Source: Paramyrothecium sp. XJ0827 (taxonomy: Eukaryota > Ascomycota > Sordariomycetes > Hypocreales > Stachybotryaceae). From it: a stretch of DNA of 64,000 nt. This document shows positions 34,202 through 45,000 of this stretch, one piece after another. The DNA is taken from the NCBI GenBank assembly GCA_020881915.1, contig JAJFPB010000001.1, positions 1,364,001-1,428,000 on the forward strand, in the 5' to 3' direction. Within the stretch, counting starts at the first letter, position 1; each line of letters starts with the position of its first letter. A program made the position numbers and the translations under genes. Under the pieces are notes generated by a model. That model was given only the letters and a program-made list of their open reading frames with translations. It did not search any database and was not told the DNA's origin.

Positions 34202-36226
34202 ATGGCTCACCTTATCGTCGCCGCCGCGCTGGGTCTCGCTGCCGTCTCGGCTGCTTCGCCGCAGCTGCTGTACGACTGGTCCACCATCAGGCCGAGCAGC
34301 GACATTGTCTGGCACGGCTGCTATGGCGACGAGTTCCAGTGCGCACGCCTGGTCCTGCCGATGGATTGGCTGAGCGCTGACGCAGAGTTGGCGGCCATGG
34401 GCATCAATTCTCGCCCACCCGGCGAGACACACGCGACAGATAACCGTACCCTCACCATTGCAATCATCAAGCTGCCGGCGGTCGTGCCAGACTCTGATCC
34501 CTCCTTCGCCGGCCCGTTGTTCACCAACCCCGGCGGGCCCGGCAACTCGGGCATCGCCTTCCTCCTCCGCATGGGCCGCCATCTCCAGTACACCGCCGAC
34601 CGCCCCGGGCGCCGGCACTACGACATCGTCTCGTTCGACCCGCGCGGCATCGGCGAGAGCGAGCCGCGCGCCGACTGCTTCCACCGCAACCTGCTGGCCC
34701 GGCAGGCCATGGAGCTCGAGGACCGCGGGACCTGGGGCCTGGACACGGGCCGGAGCTCGCTGACGTACAGCCTGGCCGCCATGGACGCCTTTGGGCGCCG
34801 CTGCGAGGAGTCCGACAGGAGGTTCGGGGCGGACGTGATGCGCTACGTCGGCACGCCCAGCGTGGCGAGGGACATGGTGGAGATGGCTGACAGGATTGAC
34901 CTGGAACGAAGGCAGCGCTTGGCGGGGAAGACTGATCAACACAAGGAACAGGACGATGATCCTTCCGCTCGCTTGGAACTCAAGAAGCGAAGCATTGCCA
35001 CAACGGAGCCTGTCCGCGTACAGTACTTGGGATTCTCGTACGGTACTGTCCTCGGCAACTACCTCGCCGCCCTCTTCCCCCACCGCGTCGGGCGCCTCAT
35101 CCTCGACGGCGTCTGCGACACGGACGACTACGCCACCGGCCCCGGCTGGCTCACCAACCTCGCAGACACCGACGAGCTCTTCTACCACTTCCTCCAAGGC
35201 TGCCACAAAGTCGGGCCGTCGGTCTGCGCCCTGGCCAACCCCTCGGATAACTCGTGGACAGACCTGCGCGAGCGCGTCTTGGCCTTCATCGACGACCTGG
35301 ACGCCCGCCCGCAGGCTGCGCTGATGGCCGGCGGGAACAACGTCGTGGTCACGGGCCACGACGTCCGCCGGCTCATCGGCATCATGCTGTACAAGCCCCT
35401 CGTGTTCTACCGGCCGTTTGCCGGCATGCTCGAGGGGGTCCTCCGGGGCAACTTCACGCTCCTGGCCGAGACGCTGGTCGAGGGCGGGTACATACCTGTC
35501 CTGTCGGAGGGCTGCTCGGCGTCGAGTGCCCCGGGGAAAGGCGGCAAGGGCGGAAATGATGGTGGCGACGGGGATGGCGACGAGCCCGTGCCCGAGCCGG
35601 CCGTGCAGGGCATCGAAGGGCTGTACGCGGTGCTGTGTGGCGATGGCGACGACGTCACGGATCGCGAAGTCGACTGGTGGTTGAACTATGTCGCCCGCCA
35701 GGTTTCGATATCCCGCGTCTTCGGCGCCTACTGGTCCACCATCCGCTTCGGCTGCTCTGGCTGGCGCGCCCGCCCCAACTGGTCCTTCAAGGGGCCCTTC
35801 ACCACGCCGCCCGCCGGCTCGGGCCCAAAAGCTCCCGCGGCGCCCGTGCTGTTCCTCACGAGCCGCCTCGACCCCGTGACGCCGCTGCGCAACGCCCGCA
35901 CCATGGCTCGGCACCACCCGGGCGCGGGCGTCGTGGTGCAGGAGTCCATGGGTCACTGCGCGATCGCCTCGGCGCCGAGCCGGTGCACGGCGAACATCGT
36001 CGCCGACTACCTCGAGCACGGGACCGTGCCGGATGGTGAGGTTACGTGTGCCGAGGACTGCGGGCCTTGGGATGATGACTGCAAGCTTGAGGGCGTCGAG
36101 ACTACCGCAGATTCACCGTCGCAGCACCGGGTTTTGGAGGATAGCTCGAGAAATCTGGTTTCCATTTTTGATCGCAAAGAGCTCCGCAGAGTTCGACTTC
36201 CGAAGAACCCTCTAGGCATATTTTAG
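34202..36226 (+). CDS. Secreted TAP-type alpha/beta-hydrolase peptidase
   Basis: A 674-residue single-exon protein, related to the Streptomyces tripeptidyl aminopeptidase (TAP) and the S33 group. Signal peptide at residues 1-18 (MAHLIVAAALGLAAVSAAS), so it is extracellular. The alpha/beta-hydrolase core shows the oxyanion block NPGGPGNSG, then FDPRGIGES, the nucleophile in GFSYGT (Ser279), the acid in SRLDPVTP (Asp557) and the base in GHCA (His585), the last two in the TAP C-terminal domain. All three catalytic residues are present. The family removes N-terminal peptides or single residues from oligopeptides. Odd features are a charged insert just before the nucleophile (about residues 235-265) and a Gly/Asp-rich loop at 445-465. 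The Met at 34202 is chosen because the signal peptide begins there; the in-frame Met at 34100 would bury it. Confidence 0.85.
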   Translation: MAHLIVAAALGLAAVSAASPQLLYDWSTIRPSSDIVWHGCYGDEFQCARLVLPMDWLSADAELAAMGINSRPPGETHATDNRTLTIAIIKLPAVVPDSDPSFAGPLFTNPGGPGNSGIAFLLRMGRHLQYTADRPGRRHYDIVSFDPRGIGESEPRADCFHRNLLARQAMELEDRGTWGLDTGRSSLTYSLAAMDAFGRRCEESDRRFGADVMRYVGTPSVARDMVEMADRIDLERRQRLAGKTDQHKEQDDDPSARLELKKRSIATTEPVRVQYLGFSYGTVLGNYLAALFPHRVGRLILDGVCDTDDYATGPGWLTNLADTDELFYHFLQGCHKVGPSVCALANPSDNSWTDLRERVLAFIDDLDARPQAALMAGGNNVVVTGHDVRRLIGIMLYKPLVFYRPFAGMLEGVLRGNFTLLAETLVEGGYIPVLSEGCSASSAPGKGGKGGNDGGDGDGDEPVPEPAVQGIEGLYAVLCGDGDDVTDREVDWWLNYVARQVSISRVFGAYWSTIRFGCSGWRARPNWSFKGPFTTPPAGSGPKAPAAPVLFLTSRLDPVTPLRNARTMARHHPGAGVVVQESMGHCAIASAPSRCTANIVADYLEHGTVPDGEVTCAEDCGPWDDDCKLEGVETTADSPSQHRVLEDSSRNLVSIFDRKELRRVRLPKNPLGIF

Positions 36227-36442
36227 AGACGACATCCCATTACTTTCCGCATAAAGCGTAGCGAAGCGAAGATACTTAGATGAATTTGGACCTCCTTTTC
36301 ACTCCATGATACATCGTGCGGAACAAGTAGATGAAGAAGCGAGACTACGAGTTGCCCTGTGAATTATCAAGCAGCAGTACGTTGTGAGTTTGTTATATTG
36401 CATTGCACTGCCTTGTATTGTGTACACTGAGAAAATCCATCG

Positions 36443-38175
36443 TCATATCTTGGCCTTCCAGCCCTGGCCCGTCCGCCTCATCCTCACCACCTTGGCGGCG
36501 ATCAGGAACGCGCAGCCCACGGCCAGGACGCTGCCGGCGAAGACCTGGGCGCCGACGTAGCTCCCGTCGGCGGCGCGCACGGCGGCCCCCGCGATGGGCG
36601 GCCCCGTCAGGACGGCGAAGCTCACGATGGTGAAGATCATGCCCATGCGCACGCCGGCCCTGCGCGGGTCCGCCGTCAGCGACGACAGCGCCGCGTTGAA
36701 CAGGCTCTGGATGCCGCCGGCCGCGGCGCCGTACACGACGGCCCACCCGTACATGCCGCCGGCGGACCGCACGCCGGCCCAGCAGAAGACGAGCAGCGAC
36801 GACGCCGCGCTGCACGGGATGAAGGCGTTGACGGCCCCGATGCGGTCGCCGAGCCACGCCGGCGCGAGCCGCCCCGTCAGGCTGACGCCGTTCATGATGA
36901 GGAGCAGGTTGAGCGAGTCGGTGTACGTGAAGGGCGGGTGCACAATCTCCCTCGAGTACGCCGCGACGTAGAAGAAGGCGAAGTAGACGCCCCAGAAGTT
37001 CTGGGAGGGGAAGATTTGGTGTTAGTGGCTGTTCTCATCCTTGATCTTTTTCTTTCTTTTTTGAGGGAGAGGGAGAAAGGAGACATATCAATATACTCAC
37101 AAAGAATGCGGCCGCGGCGTAAAACGTATACTCCAGCTCCTTGAACGCCGCCCACTCGACCAGGGGGCCCGTCTTCCGCGGCTTGATCCTCGGCCTCGCC
37201 AGCACATTCGCGAGCCCCAGCGTGCCGGCCATGATGAAGCCGACGGTGCGCACGGCCCAGGCGAAGCCCGCGCGCGGCAGCAGCTGGCGCACGACGAGCG
37301 GGTAGACGACGCCGCCCACGACGGCGCCGCACGCCGCGACGCCCATGGCCAGGCCGCGGCGCCGCGAGAAGTACGTCGCCAGCACCGCCATCATCGGGCA
37401 GAACAGGCACCCGCACGCCAGGCCCATGCACGCGCCCTGCGCCAGCATCAGCTGCCAGTACGCGGTGCACGCCGCCGTCGCGAACGCGCCCGCCACCAGC
37501 AGCGCCGTCCCCGCCGCGAAGACGGCCCGGAAGTGGCCCGCGTCCGTGAGCCGCCCCGTGAAGGTGCCCACGAAGAAGAGCAGGAACACGGTGAGCGACC
37601 CGATCCACGACACCTCGCTGGGCGACCGCCGCAGCGTGTCCGTGTAGTAGGCCTGGAACACCCCGAACGAGTTGATCCAGCCCCTGGCCTCCTTGTCAGT
37701 GTGCGGTGCTTGGTGCTTGGGTAGGGACTAGGGAGGCGGGTGTTGGCGTTACCAGGTGTTCATGATGACGATATGTCCACAGAGACCTGTTCAGGAGTTA
37801 GTACACCATCCGATCCGCAGTAAATCCAGCATCGTTGGGCATACATTGCGTCCACGCCGTCCAGCCGCCGTCCGGAGGAGGCCCCGGGTCGATGCTTGAC
37901 CTCGACGAGATGCGACTGATGGCCTGGCTCACCGTGCCCAGTCCAGGAACGCACGCGCCAGTGTTCGCAGGTGTCTGCGTCTGCATCTCAACGCCATCGT
38001 GTCCGTCCTCGCCATCTGATTTGTGGCTGCTGCTTGTCGCGTCCTCGACGGCCCGGCGCTCGTCGTCTTTCGACTCTACGTCATGACCGGCGGCAGCGTG
38101 GCCGGCCGCCGAAGGATACGCCTGTCGCTTCTCCAAGTCTTGCAGACCGCCCGCAGATCTATCCGATAGATTCAT
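36443..38175 (-). CDS. MCT-like MFS transporter
   Basis: A 501-residue major facilitator of the monocarboxylate-transporter type. Four exons: 38175-37845, 37786-37753 (only 34 nt), 37683-37101 and 37000-36443; introns of 58, 69 and 100 bp; all phases agree. The first 110 residues are a polar cytosolic tail. The family motif PPDGGWTAW precedes TM1, and WGWINSFGVFQAYYTDTLRRSPSEVSWIGS spans loop and TM2 start. About twelve hydrophobic segments can be traced, with YFSRRRGLAMGVAACG in the middle. Substrate may be a monocarboxylate, riboflavin-like or other small acid; it cannot be told. Its 3' end faces that of the secreted peptidase 216 bp away. A functional link to it is only a guess. Confidence 0.85.
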
Positions 38176-39057
38176 GGTGTCTTACCGGGGCAACGACGCA
38201 TCGCAGACTCTCCGAGTTCTCAGCCCCTACAGGTGAAATGTGCCGATGACGACGGTCGAACTTGGAGGTGATGGTGACCGGGCTCTCTGCTTTTCTCAGC
38301 ACAAGGAGTGACTTCACGAGGCAACCTGAGAGACAACACATCCATAACGCGCCTTGCCAGCGACATGCGGCAACGGAGACTTTAATAATGGAGTTGAAAA
38401 CGGGCACGGGCAGGTGGATGGAGCCAGGCCCAAGCCAACACCCACTTATACCCCGTCATTGTCATTTCCTACCCCAGAGCGGAATCCCAGGAGCGGGTCG
38501 TGGCGTGGGGAAATAAAACCGTCGTGGAGTTTTTATTCCCGGATCGGATCGACAGCCTGGTCCTGGTCCTGCTCCAGCTCCAGCTCTTGGGTCGGGTCTC
38601 CGATGCTGCTCATCGTCATTATTCCCGTCGGCCGATTCCGCACCCCAAGCGCCGCCACAGAGCAGCAAAGGGCTGCCAGTGCATGAAGCCTAGGCCTCGA
38701 ATGGCGTGATACCAGTTCCGGGAAGCTGGAGATGTGCTACCATAGAAATGCTGTCGGATAACACACTCTGTCCATTTCCGCGTCACATCCGGTCCGTTAC
38801 CCGGCACGCTAACATCGCGGCTCCGTCTCTCCGCATGGTCGCGAAGACCACTTCAGGCTCTGCGATTGTCCATCACATCCACATCCACATCAATTTATAT
38901 CCGATTGACCAAATCCACATTCATATTCTGACATATTTGTTCTGTCTATGGACTTTCCAAGCTACCAGCCATCAGCAACAGCTCATGCAGCCAACCATGT
39001 CTCCCTAATCACTCAATCTACAAGTCCTGACAATGCTTCACACCTAATTCCTCCCCC
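38176..39057. other. Intergenic, MFS transporter promoter
   Basis: No gene supported. It contains repeated CACATCCACATC-type tracts near 38873-38922. Both flanking genes are on the minus strand. Confidence 0.45.
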
Positions 39058-42000
39058 TTACTCGCTTCCTCCGCCGCCTTCGTACTCAGACTCTTCGTAC
39101 TCCACCTCATCGTGACCAACCTCACTGCTAGCGTGCTCGTTGGCACCCATATCATCCAATCCATGGTAGTCATCGTACTCGTCCTGTTCCTCCTTGGAGC
39201 CTCCGACAACTGGGGCGAACACCACTGCATTCCCAGTCTCAAAAGCTTGTATGCCCTCATCTGGCCGAAAAAAGACGTGGCTCTCTTGCAGTGTCTTTCC
39301 CTGTGTCAAGAAGCCCATGGGGCTATGCGCAAAGTCCTGGCCTCGTCGGCGCAGCGCGATCCACTCCTGCATAAACGTGAGCGGTTTTGTCACAAATCCA
39401 GCAGGTTCATCAGTCTGGGATGGCATTCCGATGACTCCCTCCTCGCTGTAGTCTTCAGCGGCGTTTTCATTGCAGCTGCTCCTGTCACACTCCTCTCCGA
39501 TCCCGTCCATCTCCAGTTCTTGGCTGCTGCTCTGTGCGATGCCCAGGACCTTGCAAATCGAACTGTATTCATCCCACCTGAAATAAAGCCTTCCCGCAAA
39601 CAGGCCCAGCTCAACTCGAAGCCATTCGGGTGCCTGCCAGTCCTGAGGAAGAGCGGGTATCGCGTAATATGTCAGGTCGTCAAAATGGGCCATCTTTCGT
39701 GTCGTCGGCGCCGAGTACACTAGCAGATATGTATCCTTTTCAACCCTTGTGTCTCGCATGATCGGGATCAATGCTTCTGCCTCCTCGGGAATGACGACAA
39801 CGGCAGTCTGCGTGACTTGGCTCCACAGAACCCAGTTCACTGGCCGCTAAATGATCAAAGTCAGCATCTCTTGGTAGCTTTGTAGTGGGAAATGACTTAC
39901 GATGAAGTTGTCACTTGTCAAGTCAACGCTCAGCTTGACTGTGCGTTCGAACTCAGTGGTAAGGAAGAGCTTCGAATCCTGCGCCTGTCGTGCCACTCCA
40001 AACTTCTTGCCTAGCCTCGTCTTGGACAACGAGTGAAGCATGTGGACAAAGTAGCTTGCATCTGCTGGTATTCTTCCTGTTCTTGCAAAACTTTCCAACT
40101 GAATGTGCAGCCCCGGGAAGGAATAGGCTGCATAGCGTAGAGGCTTCTCGACTTGACGTACAGTCTCCACCTCAAAGGCAACCTCTCTTTCCTGCTCGAC
40201 TTCTTGGAGAGCGGATGCGTGCACAGCTCGACCTGTGTCTTGAAAGGTTTTCTTCCGCATATTGAGCTCATTAATGAATGCATTGAGCTTCGGATTGGAG
40301 GAGCTTTGCATTGCACTGTATCGGCTCTTCATCTTCGGCTCGTACAGCTGCTGCAGAGTCTGTTGCTCTTCTTGCTTGATCTCGTTGACATAAGCAGCAC
40401 GCTGATTCTTGTCTGTCGCCAACTCCGGTCGATCTAACGCTGCTTGCATTCGACGGCAGAAATCGATACCTTGCGAGTAGTATAATGGCTGAAGCTGTTC
40501 GATGCCATCGCACGTGTTGTTCAGCAGCCAAGCTATTACGTCGGCGGAGTCGATATGGGACTGCATCGTTTTGTTTTGCAATTCGACTATACTGCATTGA
40601 ACCTCGGTCGGGATGATGAAGCTCACCGACTGGGTAGTTCCGAGTTGTCGTAGCCTCATGGCAGCTATGTCTTCATATTAGTTTCACGATGGCATCGGCG
40701 GGGAAGAATTGTAAGAAATCAATGTCAAGAACCTCCCGAATACGGGGAGAGATGCGACGTGATATAAGATGCAGAACGAAGGAAAGAGAAAGGCCAATGG
40801 TAACGAAAACAAGAAGTATTCATCGAAATACGAGAGGCTTACCTTGGACGGTGTGGTCTTTGGTTTGGCCAAGTCGCAGCGTCAGTGCACCTCGCGCGTC
40901 CGCTGGTAGCTTCAGATCCGTTCCACGAGTGTGCGCCTGAACATCCCAAGTCAGCGTCAATATTCTCTTTTCTGCGCAACAATACATACCTCATCCAAGT
41001 ATACCAGGCATTGGCTCAGATCATCAGCGAACGGGGATGCAAGTAAAGGTGTCTTGTTGAGCGTCTTCGCCGATAGTATCCAAGGTTTGTTGCTTTCATC
41101 AAAATAAAGTGCACCAAGTGCAGTCTCGTCGATCTTGAGCCACTGCTCGGCCAGGTCAACGTTGCTCATCTCGAGGATTTGGGCTCCAGCGTCAAGCAAC
41201 ACTCGAATCTTGCGCCTCCTTAAAGCAATGAGCAGATCCGTCTCAGAAATCATTTCTGAGCCCGCATTCCCCCTCACATCTTGCGGCAGAACACATTCGC
41301 GATTGCGCGGCTGGAGCAAGTACGTCAAGACTTCTGCACTGGTGTGGGATAAACTGGGAAGATCCTCCTGCTTTACGGTAAGAGGAAGCATAGTCTTGTT
41401 GTCGTTCGTGCCGCTGAACCCTGTTGTCAGTGGCTTGGCTCTCTGTTTTGCCGCATCTGCTGGCTCCTCGAGTGGAAACAACGGAATGTCCCAGCCGTTC
41501 GACTGAATCTTCACGTTAAATTGCTTGGCATGTTTGGGAAACACGAAGTTGTTGAGAAAGTGGTCAATCACAACCATGTTGTATCGTAAGACGTTCCAAA
41601 TCTCGGTAAGTTGTGTCTCGTCGTCCACATTGATTGAGTTCCACGCCTTGAGCGACGGGGGGAAATCGGTTGTGCTCTGTGTCCACCGATCATACTCCGC
41701 TGCGGGATCATCCGACTTCAGAACGTGCTCCAGACATTGGCGAAGTTGAGCAAGGTTGAGCCCATCGTAGTAAAAGGCAAGGCAAGTCAATATGATGGCC
41801 ACGTCAGGGTGGCCCCATTCGGATTGATCACTGGGCACTCCCTTGGCGTGAAAAGGCACAGCAATCGGATCGCGGGTAGGATGCAGTCCATACTCAACGT
41901 TCCATCTTTTCTTCAAAGTCATCATGAGAATACGGTTAACCAAGAGCCCACGCAGCAGATACACTGTCTGCTTTATGCTCGGTCGATCAGGGCAAAGGTT

Positions 42001-45000
42001 TCGAATCGTCGTGATGCTTTTCGATCGAGGTCGATCGTTGGAGATAAAGTCCTTGATTGCCACTCGGTCGGATTGTGAAAGGCAATTACTTGTCATAGGC
42101 AAAATGCCGCCCAAACCCTGGTAGATGTCTGTCGTCAATCTTCTCACAAGCTCATTCTCAACATCCTGTCGTTGAAAGTAGATCAGAGGGAATCCTCGAT
42201 GATGGCGCCTGACAACACCCAAAGAAAGAGGGAAGATATTGGGTAATATGTAGACATGAGCGTCGACAAGCCGAAGCAAAGCCTGGACAGCTTGCCACCG
42301 ATGCGGGTGGCCATCAACTGAGATTTGGGAGCCCGAAGGGTAGATCAACTGTGTTCTCACCGCCAGAGTGTAATCCGACTCATCGAGGATGTCGCGGGAC
42401 ACTCGACTCAGCCAAGACTGTACCTTCAGCATGGGCCCAGCTTGGTCTGCCTGGTTGTCAAGGAGCCGTTGGATACCACTGAGCATGAAAGACAGATTAT
42501 GCTCCGCCTGGCAGAGCATGATTCCACCAACTTGCTGAATTTCTCGGTGAACTCCATGATATGCCTTGATCATGTCCATGCTAGTTTCGGTACGTCGAGA
42601 AAACGGTATGTGTCGCAGTTGACGATTCAGGATGCGACCCAATCTACTCTGTAAAACATCTGCGGTCTGTTGCAGTAGGGCCTTGGGAACGATGATTCGT
42701 ACGAGCTTCTTTCCGTCAGCTAGAGCAGCAGCGGCCATGGGAATAATGCAAGATGTTTTTCCTGTACAGAGGTCATGGTTAGTCAACTTTTGTCAAAGTG
42801 TACCAGGATGTAATTTAGGACGTGGGCGAAACAGAGGTTTGTGAATGGGAAGAGGTAGATCACGGCCAACAAAGGGATTATGAACAAGAAAAACAGAAAA
42901 GAAATCACATCCTTACCTTGGCCCATATTCATCTGAAGAACCGAATTTGATCCGGACGCTGGCGAAATTGTAGCCTTGGCCACATCAATTTGGATTGGTC
43001 GGATCATCATATTCGCCTCGATTTCGAGGAGAAGCCAGTCAGGGTATTCTGCTGGATTCCAATTCTGATGTCCGACGTTCGCCAACTCCTCCGCGAGGCG
43101 GGCATGCTCGTTCTTGGACCGCAGCTCTTTCAATCGAATCTCTCTTTGGAAAGCAGTGATGGCAAGAGCCATGTCGATGATGAGTTCTCGAATGCTGCTT
43201 CCAAAGTGGCTTTGTGAGGAGTTGGACCTGATCGCTGCCAGCACAGATCCACGAGTCACAATGGGCCACAGATTTCCTGCCTTTAGCCACTCAATTCGCT
43301 TTGTTGAGCCCTTCGGCCCAGGAGCGTCGAAAGCGAGATTTAGTTCTTGAAACTTGGACTCAAATAGTATATGGTTCCCAGTTTTGTGTTGAACAACAGA
43401 AGGCCCCACCGGAGCCGTGTGACGACCCAATTCTTTAAAGGCAGTGAGACTGACGTTCAAATCTGATGCGTATCGCTTCTTCACCGAAGATCGAGAAGAG
43501 CCCAGCTCGTTGATTATGATTTGAAGGTCGGAAACTGCCCCATCAATTGAGGATATTCTGGCTCGAGCGTTATGAGGAAAATTCCAAGACTGCTCGATGG
43601 ATTTTCTAGACAAAAATGGCATCTCTGTCTTGGGTTGATAAACGTTGCCGGACATCATCGTTGGTTTGAACGACTTGGTCCACGGCTCTTGGTGGCGTGC
43701 ATTGCCATTGGTAATACCGCTGGCATTAGAAGCAGATGCAGGTTTCAGGAGCAGTTGCTGCAAGTCAATGACCTCGTTCCCACGCAGCCTGATTGGAAAC
43801 GTCTCTTCTGAGCTGATGTAGACCGAGGGCATATACTCCTCTTCCGAAGCATGCTTATCAAGCACTCTTTGAACTGCTTTGAGGTGTTCTGATAGCTGCG
43901 AGTTGTGGTATAGCCTCGTCCATTCAGTCCGGATAGCCTCCAGCGCTGGGCCAAGCTCAATCAGCAAAGACTTGTTCAGCCCTTGAAGGGTAGGTTCTGC
44001 ACATGGCCATTGTCGAATCAGAAATTCGGCGAGGAAATTTATGTCTTCCTCTGTTTTGAGCTCGTGTACTGCTTTTTGTGTTGCTAGCTTCCTCTTGTGC
44101 TTCGAACTAGCAAATTCGCCCAGGTCTTCAGCTTCATTCGACTGCATCTCCACCTTGAAACGGGACAGCAGTGATGTTAAAAGACCATTCTGCATAACTT
44201 GTTCGGCTTGGAAGTGGAAGAAGTCGCCACCAGGCGGCACTGCCATTGTCCGTAGTTCGTCGATGATCGCGAACGCAAGCAAATTCCTGAGAAGCGACAT
44301 ATCTACGTCCATACTGAAGGCAACAGTACCAAGAAGAAACATCAAGCTGTAAGGGTTCCGACACTGCTGTGCAAATCTCACAAGTGAACCCCACGACTGG
44401 ATGAGATTTATACGTAAGCGGTCGTTCAGGGCTACCTTTGTAAATGTTTCGTCAAATCCTCCGACAAGGGTGTGGCCGCTGATTGTTTGACAAAGCTTCG
44501 ATGTACTCGTCATTCTCTGCGGCCAAGAGCGCACTAGGCTTGAGATCTCTAATACGTTTCGATGCCTTATGTTCGTCGGAGATGGACGGTCTCGAGGCTG
44601 ATACACCTTCGGCAAGGCAGGAGTACGTTCAGAAGCGTCTGCGAGGCATCTTTCGAAGTTCTGTTGTCTCAGAATGGCTTTCTCGTGAAGAGCTTCTGCA
44701 CCATCTGAACATATGAACCTAGGTGCCTGGGGTGTCCTTGGATTGTTTGGAGTGAATGTCCTCAAAGTATTTGACCTCTGAATAATTTTGTCAACGAGGT
44801 GTCTTAGCCGCGAATCTTGCAATCTCGTTGGTAGTTTCTCGTTCCAGTGATCTGTTCGCATGACCCGGAGGTCTGTAGGATAGTATTCTCGCTTTGGAAC
44901 TAAGCCAGCGATGACCTGGAGTTTGCCAAGAACTCCAACAGTGAGTGGTTGCCATGGCTGACAGATTCCTGACTGAAGCCACATTATGGCTTCTTCCATT

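Noticed and set aside
33911..36019. 702-codon frame antisense to the secreted peptidase
   Set aside because: GC-rich third positions of the real gene remove stops on the other strand; the translation is Ala/Arg/Val-rich and has no domain.
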